NCBI RefSeq assembly: GCF_000243415.2 | Contig: NZ_KI912270.1 | Location: 5,661,837-5,725,836 of the forward strand | Direction: 5' to 3' | Source: Mycolicibacterium tusciae JS617 | GTDB lineage: Bacteria > Actinomycetota > Actinomycetes > Mycobacteriales > Mycobacteriaceae | Length of the DNA: 64,000 nucleotides | Shown: one piece after another, positions 19,171 through 27,536 of the stretch | Layout of the letters: every line of letters starts with the position of its first letter | Position numbering within the stretch: position 1 is the first letter of the stretch | Translations under genes and position numbers: made by a program | The notes under the pieces: generated by a model | Told to the model about the DNA's origin: nothing | Databases searched by the model: none | Seen by the model: only the letters and a program-made list of their open reading frames with translations

Positions 19171-20493
19171 ATGCCCGAGGAGCTCACCGCCGAGCAGGCC
19201 GCCGCGCGCCTTCAGACCGCCGACACGCTGGGGATGGCGCTGGGCCCCGGCCAACCACCCGCGTTCATGCGTGCCCTTGGCGAGCGCGATGACTGGACCG
19301 ATCTACGCGTCTACGGCGCGCTGATCGCGGTGCTCACCGAACTGTTCGCCCGGAAGGGCGTCCACTACCTGTCGGGCTTCTTCGGTCCGCTCGAGCGGGC
19401 GTTGCGCGACGGTGGCGCAGACATCGAGTTCACCCCCGCGGATTTCCGCCGGTTCGCGCCATTGCTCGAACGACAGCGACCGCGCGTGATGACCACGGTC
19501 GCGACGCCACCCGATGCCGACGGCTGGTGCTCGCTGTCGCTGCATGCGGGAGGCACGATCGGCGAATTGCACCGCGCGGGCGCCGATCCCGATCGGCTGC
19601 TCGTCGTGGAGGTCTCCGATGCCTACCCGCGCACGTTCGGGCTGCGTGGCTCGAACGAGTTCCGCCACGCTGTGCACGTCGACGAGATCGACATCCTGGT
19701 GCGTTCGACCGACGAGCCGCTCGCGCTGCCAGAGGGCGAACCCACCGACGCCGACGAGGCGATCGCGAGGCACGCTGTCGAATTCGTCCCGTCCGGCGCG
19801 ACCCTGCAGACGGGTATCGGCTCGATCCCCAACCAGATCGCCACGCTGCTGGCCGAGGGGGACGGCGGCGATTACGGGCTGCACAGCGAGATGTTCACCG
19901 ACGGCTGTATGCGGCTGCATCAGGCCGGCAAGATCTCCAACGCGCGCAAAGGCCAGTTCGACGGCGTGAGCGTGACGACCTTCGCGTTCGGGTCCCCGGA
20001 GCTCTACGCATGGCTGGACGGTAATTCCGATGTCGCGTTCCTACCGGTCGAGATCGTCAACTCGCCCGAGGTGATCGCCGCCAACGCCAACATGATCTCC
20101 GTCAACGGTGCGCTGGCGATCGACATTCAGGGCCAGGTCGTCGCCGACACCATCAACGGCGACCAGTTCAGCGGGATCGGTGGCGCCGAGGACTTCGTGG
20201 CAGGCGCCGGACTGCAACTTTCGGACCGTTCGTTGATCTGCCTGCCCTCGACGTTCGAGAGGGACGGCAACCTGCAGTCGCGGATCGTGCCGTGGTTCGG
20301 TCCCGGCGCCGTGATCACCACGCCGCGGCATCAGGTCGACGTCATCATCACCGAGTACGGCGCCGCCGAATTGGAGGGCAAGACGGTTGCGCAGCGTGGT
20401 GCAGCGCTCGCGGCGATCGCACATCCGCAGTTTCGCGACGAGTTACTGGCCGCGGCGGAGCGTGCCGCGAAGGGCCTTTCACCCGTCAGCTAG
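19171..20493 (+). CDS. Acetyl-CoA hydrolase / 4-hydroxybutyrate CoA-transferase family protein
   Basis: A 440-residue class I CoA-transferase. It has the N-terminal AcetylCoA_hydro domain and the C-terminal half carrying the likely catalytic glutamate in GLHSEMFTDG, preceded by LQTGIGSIPNQIATLL, and CoA-contacting motifs in ANANMISVNGAL, DQFSGIGGAEDF and VDVIITEYGAAEL. It moves CoA between short acyl-CoAs and a carboxylate such as acetate; the exact pair cannot be read from sequence. ATG 19171 (MPEELTAEQAAARL) fits the family N-terminus better than the upstream GTG at 19114. Converges on gluQ. Confidence 0.87.
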   Translation: MPEELTAEQAAARLQTADTLGMALGPGQPPAFMRALGERDDWTDLRVYGALIAVLTELFARKGVHYLSGFFGPLERALRDGGADIEFTPADFRRFAPLLERQRPRVMTTVATPPDADGWCSLSLHAGGTIGELHRAGADPDRLLVVEVSDAYPRTFGLRGSNEFRHAVHVDEIDILVRSTDEPLALPEGEPTDADEAIARHAVEFVPSGATLQTGIGSIPNQIATLLAEGDGGDYGLHSEMFTDGCMRLHQAGKISNARKGQFDGVSVTTFAFGSPELYAWLDGNSDVAFLPVEIVNSPEVIAANANMISVNGALAIDIQGQVVADTINGDQFSGIGGAEDFVAGAGLQLSDRSLICLPSTFERDGNLQSRIVPWFGPGAVITTPRHQVDVIITEYGAAELEGKTVAQRGAALAAIAHPQFRDELLAAAERAAKGLSPVS

Positions 20494-20546
20494 CCGGGCC
20501 GGCATCCGCGCGAACGTGGGTTACCCGCACGCCCAAGTGCCATCAA

Positions 20547-20567
20547 AGTGTGTGTCAATCCCACACT
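20547..20567. terminator. Weak hairpin between convergent genes
   Basis: AGTGTG and CACACT form a 6-bp stem with a 9-nt loop in the gap between the CoA-transferase and gluQ. Weak evidence for a shared terminator. Confidence 0.3.
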
Positions 20568-20575
20568 CGCGGCGG

Positions 20576-21445
20576 CTAAGGGCGGTAAATCCAGGGCTCG
20601 CGAGGCAGCGTCGACGGATCGAACTGCGGCAGCATGTCGTCGACGGTCCTCGCCTGGTAACCAAGGGAATCTGCGATCTGCGCGACGGCAGTTTCCACGC
20701 CGAGCTCGGCGAGTGTGACGGCTCCGTCGCGTTTGGCCAGTCGCGCGCCGTCCTCGTTCAGGACCAGCGCGACATGCGCGTAGGTCGGCTCCAGATGGCC
20801 GAGTAGTCCGGCCAGATACGCCTGACGCGGCGACGACGACAGGAGATCGTCGCCGCGCACCACCTGATCGATTCCCTGCGCCGCGTCGTCGACCACGACG
20901 GCCAGGTTGTACGCCGCGACGCCGTCACCGCGCCGCACCACGAAATCGTCGACAATCCCGGTGTAGTCACCGTGCAGCAGGTCGTGCACCGTGTGCGTGA
21001 CCGCGTCGGTGCGCAGCCGCAGCGCGGGGGGCCGACCTAGTTGCGCACGCCGATCGGAGCGTTCGGTGTCGGTGAGGTCCCGGCATGTTCCCGGATACGC
21101 CCCCTGCGGTGCGTGCGGGGCTCGCGCCGCCTGGGCGATATCCTTTCGGCTGCAATAGCATTCGTACAGCAGTCCGCGGTCCGCGAGCGTCGTGATCGCC
21201 GCGTCGTAGCGCTCGGAATGCTGGGTCTGCCACTCGACGGGCCCGTCCCAGGTGAGACCGATGGCGGCAAGATCCTCGAGTTGGCGTTCGGCGATATCGG
21301 TGAACGTGCGGTCGTCGAGATCGTCGACGCGGACGAGGAACCGGCGCCCGGTCGAGCGGGCGAACAGCCAGGCGAGCACCGCGGTGCGCAGATTGCCGAT
21401 GTGCAGATCGGCCGACGGACTCGGGGCGAACCTGCCAGCGCTCAC
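20576..21445 (-). CDS. gluQ: Glutamyl-Q tRNA(Asp) synthetase
   Basis: A 289-residue truncated GluRS paralogue lacking the anticodon-binding domain; it esterifies glutamate onto queuosine at position 34 of tRNA-Asp. Motifs: [19 protein letters not shown] (HIGH equivalent), VRVDDLDD, the zinc-site segment CYCSRKDI with [24 protein letters not shown], and a KMSKS-like LAKRDG. GTG start at 21445. Its substrate requires Tgt activity, encoded at 11285-12544. It lies 13 bp downstream of a small hypothetical gene on the same strand. Confidence 0.94.
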   Translation of the reverse strand: MSAGRFAPSPSADLHIGNLRTAVLAWLFARSTGRRFLVRVDDLDDRTFTDIAERQLEDLAAIGLTWDGPVEWQTQHSERYDAAITTLADRGLLYECYCSRKDIAQAARAPHAPQGAYPGTCRDLTDTERSDRRAQLGRPPALRLRTDAVTHTVHDLLHGDYTGIVDDFVVRRGDGVAAYNLAVVVDDAAQGIDQVVRGDDLLSSSPRQAYLAGLLGHLEPTYAHVALVLNEDGARLAKRDGAVTLAELGVETAVAQIADSLGYQARTVDDMLPQFDPSTLPREPWIYRP

Positions 21446-21458
21446 CCACGCAATCTAG

Positions 21459-21827
21459 CTAGCTGTCCTCCCAGGGCGGGTCTTCGCCCATCTTCTTGTA
21501 GTACTTCGCGAGGTGGCTCTTCACGCGGTCGACGTCGTCCTTCGGGAGGTCGACCCCGCCGCGGGCGCCGTTCATGATGCCGCCCGCGGCCATCACCCCG
21601 CGCGGCACGACCTGCAGCTTGCCGTCTACCACGTCGGCAATCAGCAGCTTGTAGGCGGTGAAATTTGTCTTGTTGTCGCTGTCGTACCAGACGTGGGCAT
21701 CGCGGTATTTCTGGTTGGGTTCGTCCTCCGCGTTGGCCCACTTGCGCACCCGCTTCTCGGCGGCACCGCCGTCCCACTCACGGTCCCGGTCGGCCAGCGG
21801 CAGGTCCTGAAAACTCGTTACTGACAT
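21459..21827 (-). CDS. Small protein resembling a phage prohead-protease C-terminal module
   Basis: A 122-residue soluble protein. The N-terminus (LADRDREWDGGAAEKRVRKWA) and the C-terminal pattern YKLLIADVVDGKLQVVPRGV, then NGARGGVDLP, then a helix ending HLAKYYKKMGEDPP, resemble the tail segment that follows the protease domain in some phage prohead proteases. That resemblance is from memory. No other phage gene is nearby, so it would be a domesticated or stand-alone copy; function unknown. It lies between an MFS gene (3 bp gap) and gluQ (13 bp gap), all on the minus strand and probably one transcript. ATG start at 21827. Confidence 0.7.
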   Translation of the reverse strand: MSVTSFQDLPLADRDREWDGGAAEKRVRKWANAEDEPNQKYRDAHVWYDSDNKTNFTAYKLLIADVVDGKLQVVPRGVMAAGGIMNGARGGVDLPKDDVDRVKSHLAKYYKKMGEDPPWEDS

Positions 21828-21830
21828 GGC

Positions 21831-22952
21831 TCAGGCGTGCCCTGGCCGCGCCGATTCAAACCGGCTACTGCCCAACCAGCAGGCAATTGCCAGGTACGGC
21901 AGCATCAGCAGCGCGAAGGCACCGCCGTGACCGCCGAGGCCGACCAGCGCGGCGTAGCTGACGTAGACCGCCAGCGTCGCGACGTCGGTCGACATGCCCG
22001 CCAGCGAGGTGACCGTCGCCCTCGCCGGTCCCGTGATGCTGTTCTGAAGACGGGTGTCGGCGACGACGGTGACGCATTGAAAGACGCCGAATGCCGCGGC
22101 CAGAGTGGCCACCCCAAGTGGATATCCCGTCAGCGCACCGGCTGCCATCAGCACCGCGCCGGCACAGACGAGCATCGCGAGGCCCGTCGATCCCAAGTGC
22201 GCGGCCCGGCCCGCGGCCAGGCCACCGGCGGAGGCGCCCGCCCAGATGACCACCATCAACAGGGAGACGTCTGCGGCCGAGACGCCACCGCTTTCGATCA
22301 GCATCGGTGTGTACTCGTCGAGCGCACCCCATACCGACGCGACGACCGCGACGAGGATCACCGCTGCCCGGACCGAACATGACCGCCGGACTTCCCGCAG
22401 ACCAGCGGTCAACGTGGCCGTCCAACCGAGATCGGGCTCGTCGCGCGATCGAATCCGGTTCTCCGGGAACAGGATTGCGACCAGTGATGCCACTACGCAA
22501 ACGACGACACTCGCCACCCCGACCGCCAGAAAACCACCGGAAGTGATCACCGGCGCCGCGACCGCCCCCGAACACATCGCGGCCAATACGCCTGCCACCT
22601 GACCGCGGCCCATCAGAGTGGCGTACTTCCCGGGTGCGTCGAGCCGCTGCAACTCCTCGTACACCAGCGCCTCCAATGCCCCCGACGTCAGCGCCGATTT
22701 GAGACCCCACAGCACGAAACCCACCGCGAATACCCAGTAGCCGGGCGCGGTCACCCACAGCGCGAATGCCACCGCTGTCAGCAGCGGACCGAGGATCAGC
22801 AGCCGTCGGCGTGACGTGGCGTCCGCCAAAGCACCCGACGGCACCTCGAGCGCGAGGCTGGACACCGACCAGATCACGAACAGCGACGAGATCTGCCACA
22901 CCGACAGGCCGTTGTCGCCGAACAGCAACGTGTACACGGGGTACAGCAGCAC
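21831..22952 (-). CDS. MFS transporter with clipped N-terminus
   Basis: A 12-TM-type major facilitator. The cytosolic A-motif-like SGALADATSRRRLLILG follows TM2, and about ten further hydrophobic segments are visible through ALLMLPYLAIACWL; it is probably an efflux carrier. The only usable start, GTG at 22952, falls in the middle of TM1: the hydrophobic sequence continues in frame upstream (RRLAGVLYAYLFLDDF) for 26 codons to a TGA at 23031-23033 without ATG, GTG or TTG. Either translation starts at 22952 with a damaged TM1, a non-standard start is used, or the 5' end is mutated. It is oriented away from the DUF899 gene. Confidence 0.75.
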   Translation of the reverse strand: MLLYPVYTLLFGDNGLSVWQISSLFVIWSVSSLALEVPSGALADATSRRRLLILGPLLTAVAFALWVTAPGYWVFAVGFVLWGLKSALTSGALEALVYEELQRLDAPGKYATLMGRGQVAGVLAAMCSGAVAAPVITSGGFLAVGVASVVVCVVASLVAILFPENRIRSRDEPDLGWTATLTAGLREVRRSCSVRAAVILVAVVASVWGALDEYTPMLIESGGVSAADVSLLMVVIWAGASAGGLAAGRAAHLGSTGLAMLVCAGAVLMAAGALTGYPLGVATLAAAFGVFQCVTVVADTRLQNSITGPARATVTSLAGMSTDVATLAVYVSYAALVGLGGHGGAFALLMLPYLAIACWLGSSRFESARPGHA

Positions 22953-23134
22953 GAAGTCATCGAGAAAGAGGTACGCGTACAGAACGCCGGCCAGGCGGCG
23001 ATGACTTTTGGGGCCCTCTAGCGGTCTATATCAACATCGCCAGCTCATGAAATGAGACTAAGGGAGTGTTCGCGATGGCAACACCGTGAATTGTCGACCG
23101 GGATAAGTGGCAGGCCGGGCTCGATGAGCTGCTT

Positions 23135-23785
23135 GTGCGGGAGAAGGCGCACACCCGCGAGGGCGACGCGATCGCCGCCGCGCGACGGCGGCTGCCGATG
23201 GTAGAGGTGGACGCCCACGCGCGGGTCGTCGGTCCCGCGGGTTCGGTGCCCCTGCTCGATGTCTTCGAGGGACGCACGCAGTTGCTCACCTACTTCCACA
23301 TGTGGCACGACGGCAAGCCCGCGCCGGAGCAGTGCGAGGGCTGCACGTTCTTCACCGGGCACGCGCAGGAGCTGTCGTATCTGCACAGCCGTGACGTCAC
23401 GTATGCGACGTTCTGTCAGGGCACCTACGACGAGAGCGTGCGGTACCGGGATTTCATGGGCTGGGAGATGCCGTGGTACTCGGCGCGTGACGCGGCCGCG
23501 ATTCTGCAGGGTCGCGATTTCGGCTTTTATGCGTGCTTCCTGCGCGACGGCGACCGGGTCTACGAGACGTACTGGAACACCGGTCGAGGCACCGAGGCCG
23601 GCGGTAACAGCTACCACCTGCTGGATCTGACCGTGTACGGCCGCCAGGAGCAGTGGGAGGAATCACCGGAGGGCTGGCCACAGCCTTACGACCCCGCTGC
23701 CGGGGCGCAGTTCCGGTTGGGGGAACGGCCGACCTCGCAGTGGTCTCGGATCGCCGCGGGCCGATCGGACGACTTGTCGGGTTAA
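23135..23785 (+). CDS. DUF899 thioredoxin-like protein with premature stop near its N-terminus
   Basis: DUF899 proteins have a thioredoxin-like fold. Here the core runs from VPLLDVFEGRTQLLTYFHMW and CEGCTFFTGHAQEL to GFYACFLRDGDRVYETYWNTGRG and DLTVYGRQEQWEESPEGWPQ. The natural start appears to be ATG 23075, with AGGGAG 8 nt upstream, but codon 5 of that frame is TGA (23087-23089); after it the family N-terminus continues as IVDRDKWQAGLDELLVREKAHTRE. Translation could restart at GTG 23135, giving 216 residues, or the gene is dead. A second DUF899 gene at 30813-31570 is also broken. The stop overlaps the convergent secreted-protein gene by 4 bp. Confidence 0.75.
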   Translation: MREKAHTREGDAIAAARRRLPMVEVDAHARVVGPAGSVPLLDVFEGRTQLLTYFHMWHDGKPAPEQCEGCTFFTGHAQELSYLHSRDVTYATFCQGTYDESVRYRDFMGWEMPWYSARDAAAILQGRDFGFYACFLRDGDRVYETYWNTGRGTEAGGNSYHLLDLTVYGRQEQWEESPEGWPQPYDPAAGAQFRLGERPTSQWSRIAAGRSDDLSG

Positions 23786-24201
23786 AGCGGAACCAGGCTG
23801 ATCGGATTCTGGCCGGACGTCCAGTCCGGGTCGCCGCAGACCCCGGGCTTCGACCGGAAGCTCACGGCCCCGACCAGAGTCGCGGGGTCGAACGAATACA
23901 TCAGATCCGCGGGACCGGTACTGCCGTTGGCGCATATCCGGCCGTTCGGGACGTCAGTGCGTTCGATGGTCCAGGGGCCGCCGGCTACCCGGGTGATCCC
24001 CTCGAGCAACCCGGTGGACGACGAGATCGTCCCTGCACACGTGACCTCGGGGTTGCACTGCGTGGTGATGGTCCAGGTATTCGTCGTCGGACCGTTGATG
24101 AAGCTGAAGTCGCCGTCCAGCCGATCGTCGGCCCAGGCGGGGCCGGCCAGCCCGGTGGCCACCCCGGCCAGGACACACGATGCCGCCACCGCTCGAATCA
24201 T
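23782..24201 (-). CDS. Small secreted protein
   Basis: A 139-residue precursor with signal peptide (about 1-25: MIRAVAASCVLAGVATGLAG, cut near PAWA-DD) and a beta-rich mature domain with cysteines in TTQCNPEVTCAG, RICANG and GVCGDP. The segment NTWTITTQCNPEVTCAGTI resembles the Cys-containing strands in the ectodomain of the kinase at 36553, so a related fold is possible. ATG 24201 is preceded by two in-frame GTGs (24204, 24207). Function unknown. Confidence 0.7.
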   Translation of the reverse strand: MIRAVAASCVLAGVATGLAGPAWADDRLDGDFSFINGPTTNTWTITTQCNPEVTCAGTISSSTGLLEGITRVAGGPWTIERTDVPNGRICANGSTGPADLMYSFDPATLVGAVSFRSKPGVCGDPDWTSGQNPISLVPL

Positions 24202-24227
24202 CACCACGCGAGCATCACACGGTTCGG

Positions 24228-24261
24228 CCGGGTCCGGGGACGATATCGCCGAGGCTGAAGG
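24228..24261. repeat. Displaced copy of the ligC 3' end (copy 1)
   Basis: 34 bp that match 25806-25839 (the last codons of ligC) at 32 positions. Read on the minus strand it still spells FSLGDIVPGPG, against FSLGDIVPGLG in LigC. Together the two copies flank the GT39-like gene. Confidence 0.75.
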
Positions 24262-24274
24262 CTGGTCGAAGTGG

Positions 24275-25795
24275 TCAACTCCTCGCGAATACGCTGACGA
24301 CCCGCCGCGGGCCGTCGACGAATCGGTCGACCAGTCGGGCGCGGGTGAAGCCCATCTGGCGAGCAATCGCCGTCTCAGCGGGCCCGCGGCACCGAAGGCC
24401 CACGCCGGCTTCGAACAGAGGGTCACAGGTCACGACGAGGAATTCTGCCGCTGACGGCGGGGTGGCTGGCGTCCCCTGCCGTTGCAGCGGGAATGCCAGC
24501 GCAGCACCGCTTTTGGCGACTCCGGTGACGGTGGTAGGTCGATCGCCGACTATCGAGCCGATCCTGGCGGCGGATTGCGCTGCGCGCGGCCACCCGCCAT
24601 CGGGCGACGAGAGTGGCGGCATCGCGGCAACGGACAACGCGACACAGGACGCGACCATGAGAGTAGCCGCGGATCTACCAAGGAGTGCGCGTGGCGCGGC
24701 TGACAGCGTTGCGACGGCGACGCCGATCGCCGCGAACAAGACCGGGTCCAGCCAGGCGTGATAGTGGTCATTGGGGAGCCCGGGGATGGTGAGTGCCAGC
24801 TGCGGTGAGATCAGACTCAGCGCAACCACGGCCCACAGGGTCGAGGCGGCGGCCCAGCGGCCGAACTGTCGCGCCACGCCCTGTGTCAGGCAGACCGCGA
24901 CGGTCAGCGCCACGACCGTGAGAACCGCAGCCGGCACTCCCCACAGCGGCGCGGCCGCGAAGAGCCCTGAGATCGGCCAGACGACGACACGCCAGGCGAC
25001 GATCATCAGCGCGACCATTGGCAGGGGCGGCGGCGTTTGGCCGTATGCGTTGGCGCCAGTGGCGTATTCGACGATCGCCCGTGTCTCCGAAAAGTCGTAT
25101 CGCAACTCGTGTACCACCAGCGGTGCGCAGCCAACGGCCACGATCGCGGCCGAGCCGAGCAGCGGTAGGTGCATCTGGCGCCGCTGGCAGCGCGGCCGTC
25201 GCAGGATGTCGGCGACAAGCAAGACGACAAGCGGTATCACGATGACGGCCGCCAGCATGTGGCCGTGCAACGCCAGCATTGCGCCGATGCTCGCCGGTAC
25301 CCACCATCGCGCCTGACGTGTCCGCCAGGCGTGCCAACCGGCGGCCGTGGCAAGTGCCGCTCCGGGCGCGACGATGTCGGGGTTCCACAGCAGCGTCGAC
25401 GCGGCGATCGACGACGGACTCACCGCCATGAGCAGCCCCGCCACATGACCCGCCAGCGCACCTGCGACGGTTCGACCGAGCCACCACGTCGCCGCGACAC
25501 CGCCGATACCGATGACCGCGACGGTGACGAATGCAGCAAGGGGGTTGGCGTCGGTCAGAAATGCACCCGGCGCCAGCAGCCAATAGATTCCGACACCATG
25601 GTGGGCGCCGCCGAACGAACTCAGCGGACCAAGCAGCGGAACTTCTCCGTCACGAACCCAATGCAGCATCACCAGCAGCAGCCCGCCCTGGTCGTCGTCC
25701 CACTCGCCGCGGCTCCGGAGATTAACGAATCGAAGGATCGTTGCCAGAGCAATGATCGCGGCCAGGATGAGGCCGTCGCGTCGCCCCAGTGTCAC
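24275..25795 (-). CDS. GT39/ArnT-like membrane glycosyltransferase
   Basis: A 506-residue polytopic membrane protein with the first-loop acidic motif RGEWDDDQGG after TM1, the usual catalytic Asp position of GT-C (PMT/ArnT/GT39) enzymes that use polyprenyl-phosphate sugars. About 10-11 TM segments follow (for example FVTVAVIGIGGVAATWWLG and VVWPISGLFAAAPLWGVPAA), then a soluble extracytoplasmic tail from about 400. Acceptor and sugar are unknown; in mycobacteria arabinan or protein mannosylation is typical. GTG start at 25795, 6 bp after ligC stops on the same strand. The gene is bounded on both sides by copies of the ligC tail, suggesting it arrived by recombination. Confidence 0.75.
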   Translation of the reverse strand: MTLGRRDGLILAAIIALATILRFVNLRSRGEWDDDQGGLLLVMLHWVRDGEVPLLGPLSSFGGAHHGVGIYWLLAPGAFLTDANPLAAFVTVAVIGIGGVAATWWLGRTVAGALAGHVAGLLMAVSPSSIAASTLLWNPDIVAPGAALATAAGWHAWRTRQARWWVPASIGAMLALHGHMLAAVIVIPLVVLLVADILRRPRCQRRQMHLPLLGSAAIVAVGCAPLVVHELRYDFSETRAIVEYATGANAYGQTPPPLPMVALMIVAWRVVVWPISGLFAAAPLWGVPAAVLTVVALTVAVCLTQGVARQFGRWAAASTLWAVVALSLISPQLALTIPGLPNDHYHAWLDPVLFAAIGVAVATLSAAPRALLGRSAATLMVASCVALSVAAMPPLSSPDGGWPRAAQSAARIGSIVGDRPTTVTGVAKSGAALAFPLQRQGTPATPPSAAEFLVVTCDPLFEAGVGLRCRGPAETAIARQMGFTRARLVDRFVDGPRRVVSVFARS

Positions 25796-25801
25796 GAGGC
25801 G

Positions 25802-26875
25802 CTAACCGAGTCCGGGGACGATGTCGCCGAGGCTGAAGGTGATCGGCCTTTCGAGCTGATCGTAGGTGCATGATCGCGGGTCGCGATCGGGCCGCCAGCG
25901 GTTGAACTGCGCGGTGTGGCGAAACCGCTCGCCTTCCATGTGGTCGTAGCGAACCTCGACAACCCGCTCGGGGCGCAGGGGCACGAACGAGAGGTCCTTG
26001 CCCGCGTTCCACCGCGAACCCTCGTTGCGGCGCGGAGTGCGTTCGCCCGACATATGAGCGGCCCAGTTCCACGGATGATCGTCGAAAGTTGTTATGAGGG
26101 ACTGGAATTCGGTGAACAGCTCGCGCCGCTTGGCCATTGGGAACGCGCCAATGACACCCACCGATGCGAGTGTGCCGTCGTCTTTGTACAGGCCCAAAAG
26201 CAGCGAGCCGATCGCGCCACCTCCCGATTTGTGCACCCGGTAACCGGCGACGACGCAGTCCGCCGTGCGCACGGGCTTGATCTTGAACATGACTCGTTTG
26301 TCTGGCTGATATGTGACCGTCAGCGGCTTGGCGACCAGGCCGTCGCAGCCGGCGCCCTCGAATTCGGAGAACCAGCGCCGTGCCGTCGGCAGATCGGTGG
26401 TCGCGGGTGTGATGTGGATCGACGGTCCCGAATCCGCCAACGCGTCGACCAGCGCGGCCCGGCGCTCGGTGAACGGCTTCGATGTGTAGTCCTCGTCATC
26501 GAGTGCGAGCAGGTCGAAGGCGATGAACGAAGCAGGGGTCTTTTCGGCCAGCATCTGCACGCGCGAGTCGGCCGGGTGGATGCGTTGTTGCAGTGCTTCG
26601 AAATCCAGGCCATGGTCGGATGCGATGACGATCTCGCCGTCGATCACGCAGCGCGTCGGCAGTTCCGCCCGGACGGCGGCGACGAGCTCGGGAAAGTACC
26701 TGGTCAACGGCCGCTCATTGCGGCTGCCCAGTTCGACGTCGAAGTCGTCGCGGAAGCAGATGGACCGGAATCCATCCCACTTGGGCTCATAGGACAGCGT
26801 GGGCGGACCCTCGGGGATTGAAGCCACCGACTTGGCCAGCATCGGCGACACCGGCGGCATCACGGGCAATCGCAT
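25802..26875 (-). CDS. ligC: ATP-dependent DNA ligase LigC
   Basis: A 357-residue ligase with adenylated lysine motif I EPKWDGFRS, motif III SFIAFDLLAL, motif IV CDGLVAKPL, motif V VMFKIKP and a C-terminal OB domain ending RFRHTAQFNRWRPDRDPRSCTYDQL. LigC enzymes seal nicks and serve as backup end-joining or excision-repair ligases in mycobacteria. ATG 26875 (MRLPVMPPVSPMLAKS) fits the family N-terminus; a TTG at 26896 is in frame upstream. A second, divergent ligC with PolD lies at 32661-34772, like the paired ligC1/ligC2 locus of M. smegmatis. Confidence 0.92.
   Translation of the reverse strand: MRLPVMPPVSPMLAKSVASIPEGPPTLSYEPKWDGFRSICFRDDFDVELGSRNERPLTRYFPELVAAVRAELPTRCVIDGEIVIASDHGLDFEALQQRIHPADSRVQMLAEKTPASFIAFDLLALDDEDYTSKPFTERRAALVDALADSGPSIHITPATTDLPTARRWFSEFEGAGCDGLVAKPLTVTYQPDKRVMFKIKPVRTADCVVAGYRVHKSGGGAIGSLLLGLYKDDGTLASVGVIGAFPMAKRRELFTEFQSLITTFDDHPWNWAAHMSGERTPRRNEGSRWNAGKDLSFVPLRPERVVEVRYDHMEGERFRHTAQFNRWRPDRDPRSCTYDQLERPITFSLGDIVPGLG
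25806..25839. repeat. ligC 3' end, partner of the copy at 24228 (copy 2)
   Basis: The terminal coding bases of ligC (FSLGDIVPGLG). 32 of 34 bases match 24228-24261 in the same orientation, so the pair are direct repeats 1.58 kb apart. Confidence 0.75.
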
Positions 26876-26911
26876 CGGCTCATTGTCCCGCGACAATTTG
26901 TGCCGATGTGG

Positions 26912-27493
26912 TCAGTCACCGGTTCGCGTGAAAGTCGTGGTGTATTCCCAGGTGCCGGTGCACCCGCCGGATGTCTTGGCTTGTCCAGTGCCGGTGACGG
27001 TGGGCAGTGGGTCCGGCGCGGGCTGCGGGACTGGAAAGACGGTGTGGAACTCGTTGTGTCTGGGCTCGCCGTTCTTGCACTTGGCGGTGTCAGTTGTGAA
27101 AGCGGAAACCCATTGGTTGTCGGCGAAAGCGATTGCAGTGACGCCATCTGGCTGGTGTAAGTAGCTCAGGCATCGGTCGCCGCTGCGGAGGCAGGCCGTC
27201 ACGACCCTGTAGTCCAACTCGTTCTTTGTCCCGTCGGTGTATTGCCGCACATAGTGGTAACGACCGCGAAACCCTTGGGCGGGCGCTGGAACTCGCGGCG
27301 GCAGGATTGCCGGGTCGGTGACTTGTACACCGGGGTCGGCATCGCCGGTGCGGGTGAACGTCACCGCTTGCCGACTGCTACAGCGGTTGTCCCACGTCGA
27401 CAGGAAGTCGCCCGTGAGGCCGACCCTCCACTGATCCCCCCTCGTCCGCGAATGCCACTTCTGCGGCCCCGGCCCTGCGGGGTCAGCAAATCT
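26912..27493 (-). pseudogene. Orphan C-terminal sensor domain of a Ser/Thr kinase-type protein (remnant)
   Basis: The open frame from 27493 down has no start until GTG 27364, yet its coding character begins earlier (WRVGLTGDFLSTWDNRCSSRQAV). It then follows the ectodomain of the kinase at 36553-38811: VTFTRTGD, ILPPRVPAPAQ against LPARVPSPAQ, CLRSGDRCLSYLH against CLRTGDRCLSYWF, FADNQWV against FAKNQFV, and the same terminal RTGD-stop. Kinase domain and TM are absent, so this is either a decayed kinase gene or a solitary secreted copy that has lost its 5' end. A 150-residue product from 27364 is possible but would lack a signal peptide. Confidence 0.7.
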
Positions 27494-27536
27494 TCACGCA
27501 CTGTGTCGGTCGGCGGGCGGTTAAACAAACCTGAGC

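Noticed and set aside
21459..21827. Prophage remnant
   Set aside because: Only one small gene resembles a phage module; no integrase, capsid, portal or att-like repeats nearby.
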